Shown here: one piece after another, positions 45,028 through 57,335 of the stretch
Layout of the letters: every line of letters begins with the position of its first letter
Position numbering within the stretch: the stretch's first letter is position 1
DNA from: Papaver somniferum
Taxonomy: Eukaryota > Streptophyta > Magnoliopsida > Ranunculales > Papaveraceae
Reading direction: 5' to 3'
Assembly: GCF_003573695.1 (NCBI RefSeq)
Contig: NC_039358.1
Location: forward strand, 15,004,637-15,068,636
Length of the DNA stretch: 64,000 nt
The notes under the pieces: generated by a model
What the model saw: only the letters and a program-made list of their open reading frames with translations
Told to the model about the DNA's origin: nothing
Database searches by the model: none
Position numbers and translations under genes: made by a program

Positions 45028-48000
45028 TGTAGATGGTGGATTTTCGACAAGGGATAAAATCGTAAACCCGTAATTATATATGCTCCTGATCTAGCAATCA
45101 GACGAGTATTGAGGCTCATGTCTCTTATCGAAAGCGTGAAAACTCATGCCACGAGAATCTCTGACTGAGAATATTGTCTCTCAGAGTATATGTAGATGTG
45201 TAGTCTCCCAGCTGAGGCAACGTCATATCTCATGAATACTGAGCAACTTCAGTGATCACTTCCATATAGAATCGCAAGATTAAGCGGCTCCTAGATAGCT
45301 TGCCTGCTAGTATAGAGCAATAACGTCTTCATGATGTAACAATGTTTTCCCTGATATATATAGAAAAATATGACGCTTCAACAAGCTTATATCACTCAAC
45401 TCCTGAATAATTAATACTCCTAGACGATCGTACTAATATAGAGCCATCAATTAATTATTCCTAAATCAAAAGACTCATTCACTGAATCCTTGAAAAAATA
45501 TTCAATGTTTTTCATAATATTTCGTTACTTCAATTCATGGTTTTCTCGACAGAGCTCCATGGGTTAGTAATAAATGTTCAGCGTACGGGCATCTGAGCTA
45601 CCTTCGAGTAAGCCCCGACCCAAATGATGCAACTTTACTCAACAATAATGCACTAACGAGCACCTGAATGCACGAACGAGCCTCTCAAAACACGACTGGA
45701 CAATGAACCTATGCAAAATAGGAAAGAAAATAATAAATAATAAAATATTAACCAAGGTGCTGGGGGACTGGGACCGCCGGCCGGTCGTGCCATGACCAGT
45801 CCCATGCCCACTTTTATATTTTATCATATTTTTTATTATTTTCCTTGATCTCATGAAAATCCCTTCATTTGAACAAATATCCTTCGTTTTAAGGAAACTC
45901 CTCAGTTCCATGGTGTTTCCTTCGCATCAAAGAAATAATATAAAATTGAGAAAGGTGTTGTGGGACCGTGTCTACTAGTCGTCCGGCTATGCCCTAGTCA
46001 TGGCCGGTCCCACACCTCATGATTCCTCATTATTTTATTATTATTTCCCTAATCTCATGAAAATTCCTTAATCTCATGGTATTTCCTTCAGACCATGAAA
46101 AAATAAGATAAAATTAGGAAAACTCGTGGGACCGGGCCCTAGCTGGGCGCTCATTTCCTAGCCGGTCCGACACACCCTTTATTTTATTATTATTATTTTT
46201 ATGTTTCCTTGATCCCATGAAATTCCTTGATTTCATGGTATTTCCTTCAAATTATGAAAATTCTTTCAAATCATGGAAATAATACATAAAATTAGGGAAA
46301 ACTCACGGGACCGAGCCTTAGCCGGCCGACCATGCCTAAGCCAGTCCCACACGCCCTTATTTTATTATTATTATATTATTTGTTTTCTTCATCTCATGGA
46401 AACTCCTTCACTTCAAGGAAAATTCCTTTATTTCAATAAACTCTTTGATTTCATGATATTTTCATAAAATCATGAAAATATAATAAAATTAGGAAAAATG
46501 CTATGGGATCGAGCTCATTGGCCGGCCGGTCATGCCTTGACCATGGCCGGTCCCACACTTCATGATTCCTTAATTTTATTATTATTTTTCCTTCATTTCA
46601 TGAAGTTTCCTCAGTTTCAGCAAAAACCCCTGATTTCTTCATATTTTCCCAAATGATTGCTCAAATGCACATCAGAAAATATCAAAATTCTCAGGACAGA
46701 GACACGAACACTTTGGTGACGTGAGCATATTACCTTGACCGACCAAGGTTGGCTCCTTGGCTTGCAAAAGGCCGGTCCCACATATTTTCATCATTTGACC
46801 TAATTTGTTCATATTAGGTTCAAACTCTTCCAAATAATTTTGGAACTTCAAAAAACGATCGTCATTCGATCCCCTGACCATCCAGGGATGGTTTAATGAC
46901 CCCTTAGTCGGTCCCTCATCCCGTCATAATTAATTAGGTTTTATCACCTAAGGCTCAGACGAGCATTATTTTAATAAATGATTAAACCGACATTTGATCA
47001 TCCTTTCATCAACGTCTTCAAGAGACTTTGGTATTTTGCTCACTGGAGCATCTGGGCGCTACATGGTCGATCCATCATCCATATAGCCGGTCCCTCCTTC
47101 ATTCCATGGTTAATTCTCAATAGACTATCAATTGATCAAATTAGGGTTTCGAGTCCAAGGTTCATAATCCCAGATCCAACGCTAATAATTTTACGTTGAT
47201 CTTATGGTACTCGGTCCGGTTTCCAGTATCTTAATTTAATATTTTATCTGGTCAGGCTACCAATTATCATCAAACGAGCAACATTTGCTCAGATGAGCAA
47301 TATTTGCTCAAACCAAGGAATATTGGTTTGATTCTCAATATTCAACAATTCATCGAATGAGCAATATTTGATCACCTTAACTATCAACGTTTACTTGAGA
47401 ATTATACCTATGTCTCAAAAAACATGTTCAATTCATGAATTTCAGAACATTGGAAAATCATGTTCAATTCAGCAATACATGGACTCATCGTCCCATGAAG
47501 TCAGCAACTGACTAACTAAATACACGTCTGCCTTGCAGACTCCACAATCACGGGACATCAATCGTGTCACATTGGGGGATATTAACTAGGGTTTTGGTCT
47601 GGTGGTCTACGACACGTGTGTTCATACACACGGTGAGAATGTGAGCAAGTCGTGCAATCAGTTGAAGGAGTTAACAAAGTAGTGGATGAAAAATCGACCA
47701 AGTCTCCGCACATTGAGCAACTGGTTTTAACGCACGATTCCCATTTCTCCACTCTTTGATACCATCAACTGTCACACTTCATGGGATCATGGTGTTTACA
47801 ATTCTAGCGATATAAATAAGTCTCTGAATCATGATTGAAAAAGGAGGACAATCTTACGCCAAGAAACAACACGAGATTAACAACTCAACGTCTGAGCAAA
47901 TTCAATCATTCAGAACTTATATTATTTTCAGAATACACAGCACACCTACAATCTTCGACCACCATTGACCTCACACATTTCTCAGCTTCCCTCCTACAGA

Positions 48001-48215
48001 TCGACACATCATCTCTTGTGACCGAATTTACACTGGAACGGACATTGTCTTGGTTTAGGCCGGAGTACTACAAATTGATCTCTTGAATTCAAAGCACTCT
48101 TTTTTTGAAGTGCATCTCTGTGAGGTTTGACAGTTCGCTCGGTTCAAGGGGTTTCCTCCATACGGTCGTCTCCTCAATTCCGTAAAAACTAGCAACTCGT
48201 TTTGCCCCATCTACA
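45028..48215 (+). repeat. Y 3' LTR
   Basis: It is collinear with the 5' LTR, starting TGTAGATGGTGG and ending GCCCCATCTACA, with a TATA box at 47811-47819. The hairpin series at 45760-46790 has more mismatches than in the 5' LTR (for example CGGTCCGAC at about 46161). Confidence 0.9.
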
Positions 48216-48220
48216 GGGAT

Positions 48221-49250
48221 GACCCACTTACTGTATGAAATTGGGTAGATAATACCCGCATCTATCAACTTAAGCACCGCTTTTAGAATACCTCTTTCAT
48301 ATTAGGGTTCAGTCGACGTTGCATCTCCCTAGAAGGTTTGAAATCCGATGCATATACACAGTTGGACTTAGACTCTTTATGTATGATATAGTCCACCCTA
48401 AAGATTCCTTATTATCTTGAAGTATAGTCACTAGCCTACTTTCCTGATCACTCTCCAAGTTGGAGGTGACAATCACAGGTAAAGTCTCAGATGGGTCTAA
48501 AAAACACATACTTCAGGGTTTCTGGTAGTGGTTTGAGGTTCATATTAAGAGGCTTTTCTAAAGAAAGAATTAAGGTATTCTTAGAAGATGGTCACGGTTC
48601 GAACCTAGATTTTCATCAAGCAGTGACACGGGGGTAGAATCTAATACAGAATTCACTTGTTCAACGGTGTCATCGTCGTCAAAATCTAAACCAAAATGGG
48701 ATAAACAACTCTCTGATAGATTTTTAGACAAGATGTTTGGTTATGAATCCTGAACTAAGTGTTCTATCATGTTCACTTCTTCGACGCACGTGTCATCTAT
48801 CTCATATAGTAGCTTACTATATAAATAATCATATAACCAAGGATAAATTCATAATACCATTTCGACGGCTAATGATCGCATTAGACATAGCTAAAAATGG
48901 GCGACCTAAAATCACAGGTATCTAGTTCTCTGGGTCAGGGACAAGTTGGTATCTAGTACAACAAAATCCATTGGATTAATAAACTTGTCGACCTCAATAA
49001 GAAAATCCCCGATAACACCTCGAGGATTATTGACAAACCTATTATCTAACTGCAGTGTCATCTGAGTAGGTTTCATTTCACCAATCCCTAGTTGTAGTAC
49101 ACATGGTACGAAAGTAAGTTCACACTGGCTCCTAAGTCAAGTAAATCTTTTTCTGTCCGGAAGTTACTTATCGTGCAAGTAATGATTGTGGAACCCAGGT
49201 CTTTACAGTTATGAGTTGTGGTGTTCCGAATAATCGAGCTTACATGACTA
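48221..49250 (-). pseudogene. pol: G1 pol, 5' part: protease and start of reverse transcriptase
   Basis: Reading the minus strand towards the Y insertion, a protease active site DLGASVNLLSYHV lies at about 49141-49105 with its Asp kept. Then comes a linker with stops, then the N-terminal reverse transcriptase region TSNLESDQESRLVTILQDN at about 48465-48400, and VLKLIDAGIIYPISYSKWVI before the break at 48220. This continues directly into the reverse transcriptase at 33600, so the two halves were contiguous before Y inserted. Confidence 0.8.
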
Positions 49251-50827
49251 ACTAAAAAGGATTTCTTATGGATGTTAAGTTTTCACTTTCGCGTACACAT
49301 ATCCTTAAGGAACTTGGCATAAGCAGAAATCTGCCTAATTGCATCTAATAAAGGAAGGTTTATGCTAACTTGATTAAAAATCTCCAATATGTTATTAAAG
49401 TTGGTTTCCTTATTTGTTGGTACTAATAGTTGGGGGAATGAGGCTCTAGGCACAGGATCAGGCTTATCAGGGACCGTATTGGCGTCATTAGAGACTTCGT
49501 TAGTCTTTTCAGCTACTAGTGGTTCAGAGGGATGAACTACAACATGTTCACTATGTTTTAATAGCATTCAATTGATTTGATAGTTTCGCATCTAGTTCAT
49601 GAACTTCTCTAGGGTTAGGTTGTTTTTGACTAGGAAACCTACCTTTTTCTATCAAAGACTCATTTATCTTACCAACATGGGTTTTTAACTCGGAAATATC
49701 CTGACTATTTTCTTGTCATATCCTGTTATTAGCTTGTAGATTATGTTCTACAGATAGCTGAATTTTTGCAGTTTGCTGAGTTAACAAGGTGAGAGACTCC
49801 TCTAAACTTAAGATTTTCTTATCTGACTGATTCCGAAACTGAGCTAGTCTTGAAGGAGGATTCTTAGTATAGCTAAAACCAAGGGGAGCATTAGAATTAC
49901 TGAACTGACCTTGACTCTGGCCCTTACACCATGAAAAGTTCAGATGGTTTCTCCAACCAGGTCTATATGTTTCTCTATATGGGTCAAACTTATGACAGTT
50001 ATCGAATCTGGTGTTATTATAAAGAGCATTGGCTTTCTCTTTAACAGTATGGCTTTCCCAATAAGGCTCTACTCTACCACTAGTGTGACCGAATTCTAAA
50101 GCTTCTAACCTTTTAGCTATTTCTGCAATTTTGGCATCTGATTCAAAGCCTCGTTCTACCCTATTAATGTTTCATATGCCTATAAAAAAAATTTTTTGGG
50201 GTTCCCTACTATTTTTCCATTGCTGGGTATTTTCGGCGATTACACTAAAAAATGTTATTATCGCATCAACCGTTTGGTTTTCATACCCACCTATACACAG
50301 AGATTCAACCACGGTTGTTGTCGAATAATATAAACCCTCATAAAGGATCTGAACTAATCTAACATTTTCTAAACCATGATGAGGACATTGTTTTAACAAA
50401 TCATTGAACCTTTCTAAATGCTTAAATAAAAATTCTCACTCTTGTTGAGCAAATGTGCAGATTTGCGTCATAATAGACGATGTTTTGTGCCCAAGGAAAA
50501 ACTTATTGAAAAAGGAAGATGTAAGTTGTTTATATGTTTCAATCGACTCGGAAGTAAAACTATATAGCCAATATTTTGCCTTATCTTTCAGGAAAAATGG
50601 AAATAACCTAATATTTAATGCTTCGTCATCCAGGTTCTTAGAGTACTACAAATTTCCTCAAAATCACTACATGGTAATAGGGGTTTTCATTTTTTTTCCC
50701 CTAAAAAGATTGGGAGCATATGTGTGGTCCCAGGTTTCAGTTCATAATTTGCTTCAGCATCAGCTGACTTAATACGCGAGGGACGAGTAGTCCTGGTAGG
50801 ATTCAACAAAGCTTTAAAGGTTTCCAT
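49251..50827 (-). pseudogene. gag: G1 gag (Athila-like), degraded
   Basis: An ATG at 50827 opens METFKALLNPTRTTRPSR followed by LKPGTTHMLPIF. The capsid region is broken by stops. A longer intact stretch at 50399-50172 reads CPHHGLENVRLVQILYEGL. The C-terminal segment at 49567-49283 contains INLPLLDAIRQISAYAKFLK, the junction sequence typical of Athila-type Gag before protease. Zinc-knuckle residues were not found. Confidence 0.78.
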
Positions 50828-52109
50828 TTCTGGCACTATCAGAGTACTAGGGTTACTTTTCTCACTAATAGACGGACGTTCAAAACTGGATTTTCTAAAA
50901 ATAGACTCTTTAGATTAATGTATTCTATATCCTTAGAACTACTAGTTTTTTCACTAATGAACCGACCTAATAGGTCTCTTTTAAATTATGGCATACAAAC
51001 GAACTTTCATAAATTTGAAAGGTATTCTAAGCAATCACAAAACAATGTCGACTCAACCAATCAAACTACTGATTTTTAGCAAACAAAAAGCATGATGGAT
51101 CCACTTAGATTGTTTCCAAACTAGTTCTATTCTTCCAAGAGGAAACTAGGTACAATTTTAGCAAACCTCGTAGGACGATCCGAATGAAGTAAGTTGAAGA
51201 GAAGCAGGAGAATCTCAAGCGAGATTGGATATGCCTACCTCTTTGGCAACGCTTCCCTGAGTTATAAGGTGGCTCTAGTCAACTTACAGTAATCTTCCCG
51301 AAATTTGAGTTATGCTAACAGAATACCCAATATAATCCTTTTGAACGACTTTCCTTATAATCTTGTTCCCTTAATAGTCTCGTCCTATTAAAAATTTTAA
51401 GGCTTAAATTCGCGTTGGAAACGTTTTTCTAAGGCGGACAAGAAGAAAATGATGATTAAATCCGAACTCTTATCTTGTATGGCCATGCCTTGCCCTTTAC
51501 TAGAAAAATTAAAGTTCGTATTCTATCCTCAACATATATGCATACAGAAGAATCCAGTAAACCCGCTGACAGGGGAATCATGGATGTTTAGATTCTTACC
51601 TCCCATTCCAAAGGAGGGATGAACCTGCTGTGGTCGACTCGGGCCACCGACTCCTATGTCATTGTACGAACCCAAAGTTTAAAGACAATATCGTAATTGT
51701 CCTCCTTCCATGCAGTAGTTTGTATTCAATGGTACCCTTCCGTAGGATATAAAAATAAAAATGATGTCTAAGAATTTCCAAAGTGTCCGAAAAGTCCAAA
51801 AACAAAAGAAAAATTACAAAAACAATAATAAACCCTAATACAATTTTCTAAATAAGAAAATAAACAAAACCCTAAAAAAAACTAAAAAAAATTGTCTTCT
51901 TTTCCGTTCATTTCTCTTTAATCTTTAGCTCCGGGTCTTTACTAAATCACCAAACTGCTTGGCTCAACTTTCTTTTTGATCCAAAACCCGTAGACAAAAG
52001 ATAAATACCCAAAAACGTAAAATATAACAAAATAATAATTATCTAAAAAATAAAATAAAATAAAAACTAAACCTAAAAAGAAAAATAAATCTAAAACCCT
52101 AAAAATAAG
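50828..52109 (-). other. G1 5' leader
   Basis: Between gag and the primer site there is 1.3 kb of AT-rich, non-coding sequence with A-runs near 51780-52100. Long untranslated leaders are usual in Athila-type elements. I see no additional ORF or RNA gene. Confidence 0.5.
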
Positions 52110-52127
52110 TCTGCGTGGGCGGCGTCA
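52110..52127 (-). other. G1 primer binding site, degraded
   Basis: The minus strand reads TGACGCCGCCCACGCAGA, separated by five bases from the LTR end. The start resembles TGGCGCCG of Athila-type sites with one change; the rest differs from the tRNA-Asp form found in array T. Confidence 0.5.
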
Positions 52128-52132
52128 AAAAT

Positions 52133-52904
52133 TGATTTAGTTTTTATAGTGATAAGAAAAGATTTTATTCTCAGACTTGTGAAGGATGATTTTTAGATTC
52201 AAACTCTAACACTAAAAATAGAAAACTCAAACAAAGACGATATCAATATTAAAAGAACACTGAGGCTAAGATTACACTATTTCCAATTTTCAATGTGAAT
52301 AAATCCAATAATTATACTTATGAAATTACTGCGTTTAATTTGATTCTAAAATATTGCAACAATCAGATTTTCAGAATAACAACTGTAAATTTAAAGTATA
52401 GAACATTAAAAACCTAGGGCTAAGTATGCTCTATCAAAAGAAATCACAGTTGCTTGAAAAAATCATTCAATCAATTTTCAATCAAGGCACTAAAAATAAT
52501 TACAATAACTAAATAAATAAGAATATACCACTCTTTTTTGGAAAAATAGCTTCCTCTATCGCCTCAGTAATGGGGTTTAGATCCTCATATTAATCACTAG
52601 CGCAAAATATGTGTTAACAGCTCAAAAGTTGACTGAAAAGAGGAAATAATAACTCAGGAAATTTGCAACGTTTATAAGCGTTTGCAGAATTGTCCGTTAT
52701 AGAGAAACCCTAATAGATGACTGTTACAAATTGAGACGCTTCAGTGTGGGAAATAATGAGACTGAAGAAACAACAGTTCTTGTACGTAGTATGTTCTTCG
52801 GCTCCTTCTTCTTCCTGTTGGTGTTCAATCTCTTTATGCAACTACGCCAAAATCTATGTATTGCCTTTTTGACTTCATCCCCTCCTATATATATACATCA
52901 GACC
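52133..52904 (-). mobile_element. G1 probable 5' LTR, truncated
   Basis: It starts TGATTTAGTTTTTATAGTG, matching the left G1 terminus at 1738. It is AT-rich, with a TA-rich TATATATA near 52888. It ends abruptly where copia LTR sequence begins at about 52905. Because the interior does not align with the left LTR, it may contain other insertions or be mis-assigned. Confidence 0.45.
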
Positions 52905-53191
52905 CCAACCATTAGATCGGACTTAGCTTGTTACACACAAATGAAATGTACCTTCATTTAGGTTTATGTAGCCGTACCGAAACGTGTACACCATGTTGGC
53001 TCAATAATAGTTAACCAAGGTTAACCATGTGAATACTCTCATATCAACCTTATTCATCTTAACTATAACTAGTTCAAATGACTCAAATGAAACTAGTTAA
53101 AGAGTTGTTCAATTGCTATATTCTCATATAAGTATGCAAGAACATAATTGAAGCAAAATCGGTTTGATTCACTCTAATAAATTCATGAACA
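52905..53191 (-). mobile_element. Copia LTR fragment
   Basis: It is collinear with 28660-28925 of the C2 LTR (for example TTAGATCGGACTTAGCTTG; GACTCAAATGAAACTAGTT), with about 15 percent difference by eye. Neither end is a true LTR terminus. The left end is an unexplained junction and the right end is the insertion point of the chromodomain element at 53192. Confidence 0.8.
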
Positions 53192-54025
53192 TGTAACGAT
53201 CTACATTACAAATTAGCTCAGTTAGCAACTCAGGGAAGGGAAAATCGAAATCAGAGAAGAAGAAACTGGTTATTTTTCATTAAGGAACTCAGGTGCTATA
53301 ATGATTGGTCTTAAAGGACCTATCCACAACAAGATATCGAATGGTTCCCAGCTCATCAAGCTAACACACATCTAACAAAACCCTAATAACTTAAAATAAG
53401 CCCAACTAAACAAACTGACTAAGGCATAAGGGCAACTCCTATGGTATGGAGTTAAAATCATCCATAACTCAAGGATTATCCATATATTTATGGACCCTCG
53501 GAAATGAGTGGATCTAAATCCTACTATGGGTGTAAAATGTAAAAAGATGATGCATCCGATCAAAAAGTGTTCGGATTCAAATTTAGGGAGTTCGCAACGC
53601 TTATAGACGTTGCTTATTCACAAAAAACATTAGCTTAAATCAGCAACACTTATATACGTCCCTAAATGCAACTGCTTAGAAAATAAAAAACTTTATCCGG
53701 CAGTTTGTGACCGGAAGAGGAAAAAAAAGAAAAAAAAAGTTTATCCGGACATTAAGTGTCCGGATGAGGTATCAAGTCATCCATCAACCAGATGGGCTCT
53801 CCAAAACAACCCCCTCAAATTTGAGGGGTACCTAATGGAGTTGATGGTTTTGTGGACTCTTTAAAACACCATAGTAGCGTTCTTTGGTCCATATCTTGTG
53901 GATCATCCAAGACTTATGGATGAATTTACTTCCCATAGGAGTTTCCCTAAGCCAGACAATAAACTAAACTGGCTAAAGTCTAAGATTAAGCCCAACAACT
54001 CAGAATACATGACTTTTTCATGACA
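53192..54025 (-). repeat. 3' LTR of the chromodomain gypsy element (834 bp)
   Basis: In minus direction it starts TGTCATGAAAAAGTCATG and ends GATCGTTACA. The length and TGT...ACA ends fit Tekay/Reina-type elements. The other LTR is not in the window, so borders rest on the polypurine tract and the TG/CA ends. Confidence 0.7.
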
Positions 54026-56102
54026 AATCCCGCTCCTTCACCTGATCCTTGTCCTCAAGGATTAGTTTTGGAAATTGGCTCTGCATAGCTTGCTTGTCCT
54101 CCCAAGTAGCTGTTTCTGCTGATAAGCCTTCCCACTGGATCAAAACTTGTGAGACATCTTGCTTATTTTTCCTAATCGTTGTTGTATCCAGCACCTGCAA
54201 TGGCCTAATCTTCATTTCCCCTTTTTTAGTGGTTGCTGGCAGTTTAGTTTGTGGTAGTAAACCAGTTCCCAGTTTGGGTTTCAATTGGGATACATGAAAA
54301 GTAGGATGAATCTTTGACCCTACTGGTAGTTTCATCTTGTAAGCCACCTTGCCAATCTTTTTTATAACTTGATAGGGACCAAAGAACTTAGCAGATAACT
54401 TAAGGTTTCTTCTTAGATGCACAGTGGTCTGTCTGTAAGGTTGTAACCTGAGATAGACCCAATCTCCTACTTCAAAGGACCTTTCAGATCTTTTTTTATC
54501 ATCCTGCTGTTTGATCATGTGTTGTACTGCTTCTAATGTCCCCTTGAGTATATGTCCCATGAGTTGTCTCTGTTGCATGTAGTTATCAACTTCTGCACTT
54601 ACACCCTGAGCTGCTGAAGTAATAACAAATTGTGTAGGGGATATCCATATAATGCTTCGAAAGGAGTAAGCTTGAGACTTGTGTGGTAGCTAGTGTTATA
54701 CCACCACTCAGCTAAGGGTAACTATGTGGCCCATTTGCTTGGCTTGAAAGTTGTCATGCATCTGAGATAAGCCTCCATACAAGCATTTACCCTCTCAGTT
54801 TGACTATCAGTCTGGGGATGGTAAGCTGTTCTGAGGTGTAAGGATGTACCCAGTCTTGCAAATAGAGCTTGCCAAAAATTGCTTATAAAGACACTATCTC
54901 TGTCTGACACAATACTCTTAGAGAGACCATGGAGTTTAAAAACCGAGTCTAGGAATACCTTGGCCACTGAGGTTGCTGTATATGGGTGACTTAATGCCAA
55001 GAAATGACTGTATTTGGAGAATCTATCGACCACCACCAGAATGATCTTTCTGCCTCCAGACTTGGATAGGCATGTGATAAAGTCCATGTTGATATGCTCC
55101 CAAGCTTGTTCAGGTGCAGGAAGAGGTTGTAACAATCCACCAGGAAGAGAAGTAAACCCCTTGTGTTGTTGGCAGATGTCATATTCTTGCACATACTGTA
55201 TTATTTGCTTATGCATTCCTAACCAGAAGAAGCAGAGTTTAGCTTTCTGGTAACTAGCTTGAACCCCAGAATGGCCTCCTATCACAGAAGAATAGACTGA
55301 AGCAATGATTTTCTGCCTTAAATCTCCCCCTTCACCAATATATATCCTTCCTTTGTATCTTAGTATTCCCCCAACATAAGAGCAATCTCCATCTGAGTTG
55401 TCTTGAGTTAACATTTTTGGAAACAATTCTTGAGCTTTAGAGTCACCCTCATAACTGTCTTGGACTTCCTTGAGCCAGTTAGGTTATATTACACTGAGGC
55501 TACTGCAAGATGGTCCTTCTTCTAGGTGTACTCTGGACAATGCATCTGCCACTTTTTTTCCAGCTCCTTTCTTATATTTGAGATCATAGTCATACCGCAA
55601 TAACTTTTCCAACCATTTTTGTTGAAGCATTGAATGTATCCTCTGCTCCATGAAATATTTTATGCTTTGGTGATCAGTATAGATGATAAACTTGTTCCCC
55701 ATTAAGTATGACCTCCATTTATTAACAACCATTACTACTGCCATTAGTTCTTTTTCATAGGTGAACATGGCTAAATACCTTTCTCTCATTCCCTTGCTGT
55801 AGAATGCTATTGGATTATCTTCTTGCATCAACACAACTCCAAACCCGGTATCACATGCATCTGTGGCCAATTCAAATGGCTTGTTAAAATCTGGAAGCAC
55901 TAGGACTGGAGTGGTGATAACAACCTTCTTGAGCTTCTCAAAAGCCTTTTGTGCAGCATCACTCAACTGAAATTTGTTTTTCTTGAGCAACTCAGTGAGT
56001 GGTTTAGCTATCAACCCATAATCCTTGACAAACTTCCTATAATACCCAGTCAGCCCCAAAAATCCCCTCAAATCTTTAATTGTCACTGGAGTTGGCCATT
56101 TG
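54018..56102 (-). pseudogene. pol: Pol of the chromodomain gypsy element, 5'-truncated
   Basis: It begins at the reverse transcriptase thumb (LRGFLGLTGYYRKFVKDYG), then RNase H (LATDACDTGFGVVLMQ, FTYEKELMAVVMVV, IYTDHQSIKYFM, VADALSRV) at 56086-55484. A TAA at 55484-55486 follows. Integrase (55426-54722) has the HHCC region, with the first Cys of the last pair replaced (EYDICQQHK), and the DDE residues: MDF, VSDRDSVF, TERVN. A TAG at 54722-54724 and a 2-base loss near 54640 break the frame before the C-terminal piece 54578-54018, with GPY (FFGPYQVIKKIGKVAYKMKL) and a chromodomain-like VLIQWEGLSAETATWED. With two stops and one frameshift it is the best-preserved pol here. The chromodomain may direct integration in working relatives. 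Confidence 0.88.
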
Positions 56103-56699
56103 TGTTAGAGCATTGCTCGGTCGAACTCGCATGCGTTTCTATCTCAAGCATGTTTGTCAATGTTAGTGATCAAAACTATAAGTCTTGATTTCTAGTCTAC
56201 TAAAGCTAAGGTTTCGGACTAGGATAGAAAGTGTAGTTGAGCTCAAGAACTCCATGGCAATCATCATACAAGACGAAGGACTACTAAAGAAACTGGTGGA
56301 TCTTCATCGACTAAAAGGTATGTGGAGACTTGAACTTATCTATCACTCAAAAGTATATTTATCTCCTATCTTGAGAAAAAAGTCGTTTTGCTATATATAC
56401 TTAGATTATACACATTTGGTATTTCGAGCCGAGTTTACCTCGCCTATCTATTTCTCGAAATATGTGTTGGTAAAGCTTTCGCTATAGCCAAGTTCATCTT
56501 TACCTAGAGACGAAAGTCATGTTATGTTTCAATTACTTTGAAAATTGCTCTGACGAAAAATGGTTTGTGAATAACAACTATATAACGTCCTCTAAGAATG
56601 TTTCAATGATTGAAATGAGATTTTAGACTATATAACCATTTGGAGGATATGAGCATTGTTGTGGAAACACATATATGTGTAAGTCCTTATTGCTTGAAC

Positions 56700-56880
56700 C
56701 AAAGTTTACGAACTTTGTTGATCAAGTGAAGCGGAGAAGTGCGTGAGCTAAGTCTGCGAACTCAGTACGCGAACCCAGTCCGCGAACTGGCGAAGTTCTC
56801 AAACCCGAGAATTTCTGCTGTAGTTTGTGAACTCCATCCGGGAACATAAGTCCGCGAACTTGAGTATGTTATGTCTAAAA
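56700..56880. repeat. GTCCGCGAACT repeat island in C3 5' LTR
   Basis: The motif AGTNCGCGAACT or a close variant recurs about seven times in 180 bp (AGTCTGCGAACTC, AGTACGCGAACCC, AGTCCGCGAACTGG, AAGTCCGCGAACTTG). The 3' LTR copy is at 62850-63010, with a different unit number. Confidence 0.7.
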
Positions 56881-57326
56881 ACGATGTTTAGTGAACTTAT
56901 CTTTATAAAATAAGGAGTGAAATTGAAAATCGTGGCTATAGAATTCATGAACCGATTCATGTGATCAAATCGTTTTTGCTTCAATTGTGTCTTGTGTAGT
57001 ACATAAGATTTCCTTGAAATTGAACAACTCTCTAACTAGTTCATTTGAATCATTTGAGCTAGTTATGGTGAAGAAGAATATGGTTGATATGAAAGTGATC
57101 ATATGGCTAACCATTTGGTTAACTATTGTTGAACCAACTAATGTACAAGTTTGGGTACGGTTACACAAGCCCAGGAACGTGCATTTCATTTGTGTATAAC
57201 AAGCTATGTTTTCGATCTAACAGTTGGTAAATATTAGCTTGAATCTAATCAGGTTTTCATCTAATGGTGAATATTGAATGCTTTGTTACTAAGCTAACAT
57301 TGATTGCAAACCCTGATTTGAAAGAC

Positions 57327-57335
57327 TATATAAGG
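57327..57335 (+). promoter_or_regulatory. TATA box of C3 5' LTR
   Basis: TATATAAGG in GACTATATAAGGGAGAACTC is conserved in the 3' LTR (63469-63477) and in C2 (minus, 28552-28561). Confidence 0.65.

Larger units (their letters stand above)
33615..48215 (+). mobile_element. Y, gypsy element with antisense PMD gene, inserted in G1 pol
   Basis: LTRs are 33615-36813 (3199 bp) and 45028-48215 (3188 bp). The flanks are GGAAT (33610-33614) and GGGAT (48216-48220), a target duplication with one mismatch. The 5' LTR starts TATAGATGG where the 3' LTR starts TGTAGATGG, so the terminal TG has mutated. Over the first 115 bp I count four differences between the LTRs, so the insertion is not young. Inside are a primer site, gag and protease remnants, the integrase C-terminus only, then a 5-kb stretch with a plant mobile domain gene on the opposite strand. 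Confidence 0.9.
53192..56102 (-). mobile_element. Chromodomain gypsy element, 3' half
   Basis: The 3' LTR is 53192-54025 (TGTAACGATC to CATGACA), preceded in minus direction by the polypurine stretch AGGAGCGGGATT (54026-54037). Pol runs from 54018 to 56102, where copia element C3 interrupts it. GAACA at 53187-53191 would be the target duplication, but the other side is not in the window. Confidence 0.85.

Noticed and set aside
56185..56487. 100-codon plus ORF near the C3 LTR start (repeated at 62408-62641)
   Set aside because: Located within the LTR upstream of the TATA box and different in frame extent between the two LTRs; not a plausible gene.
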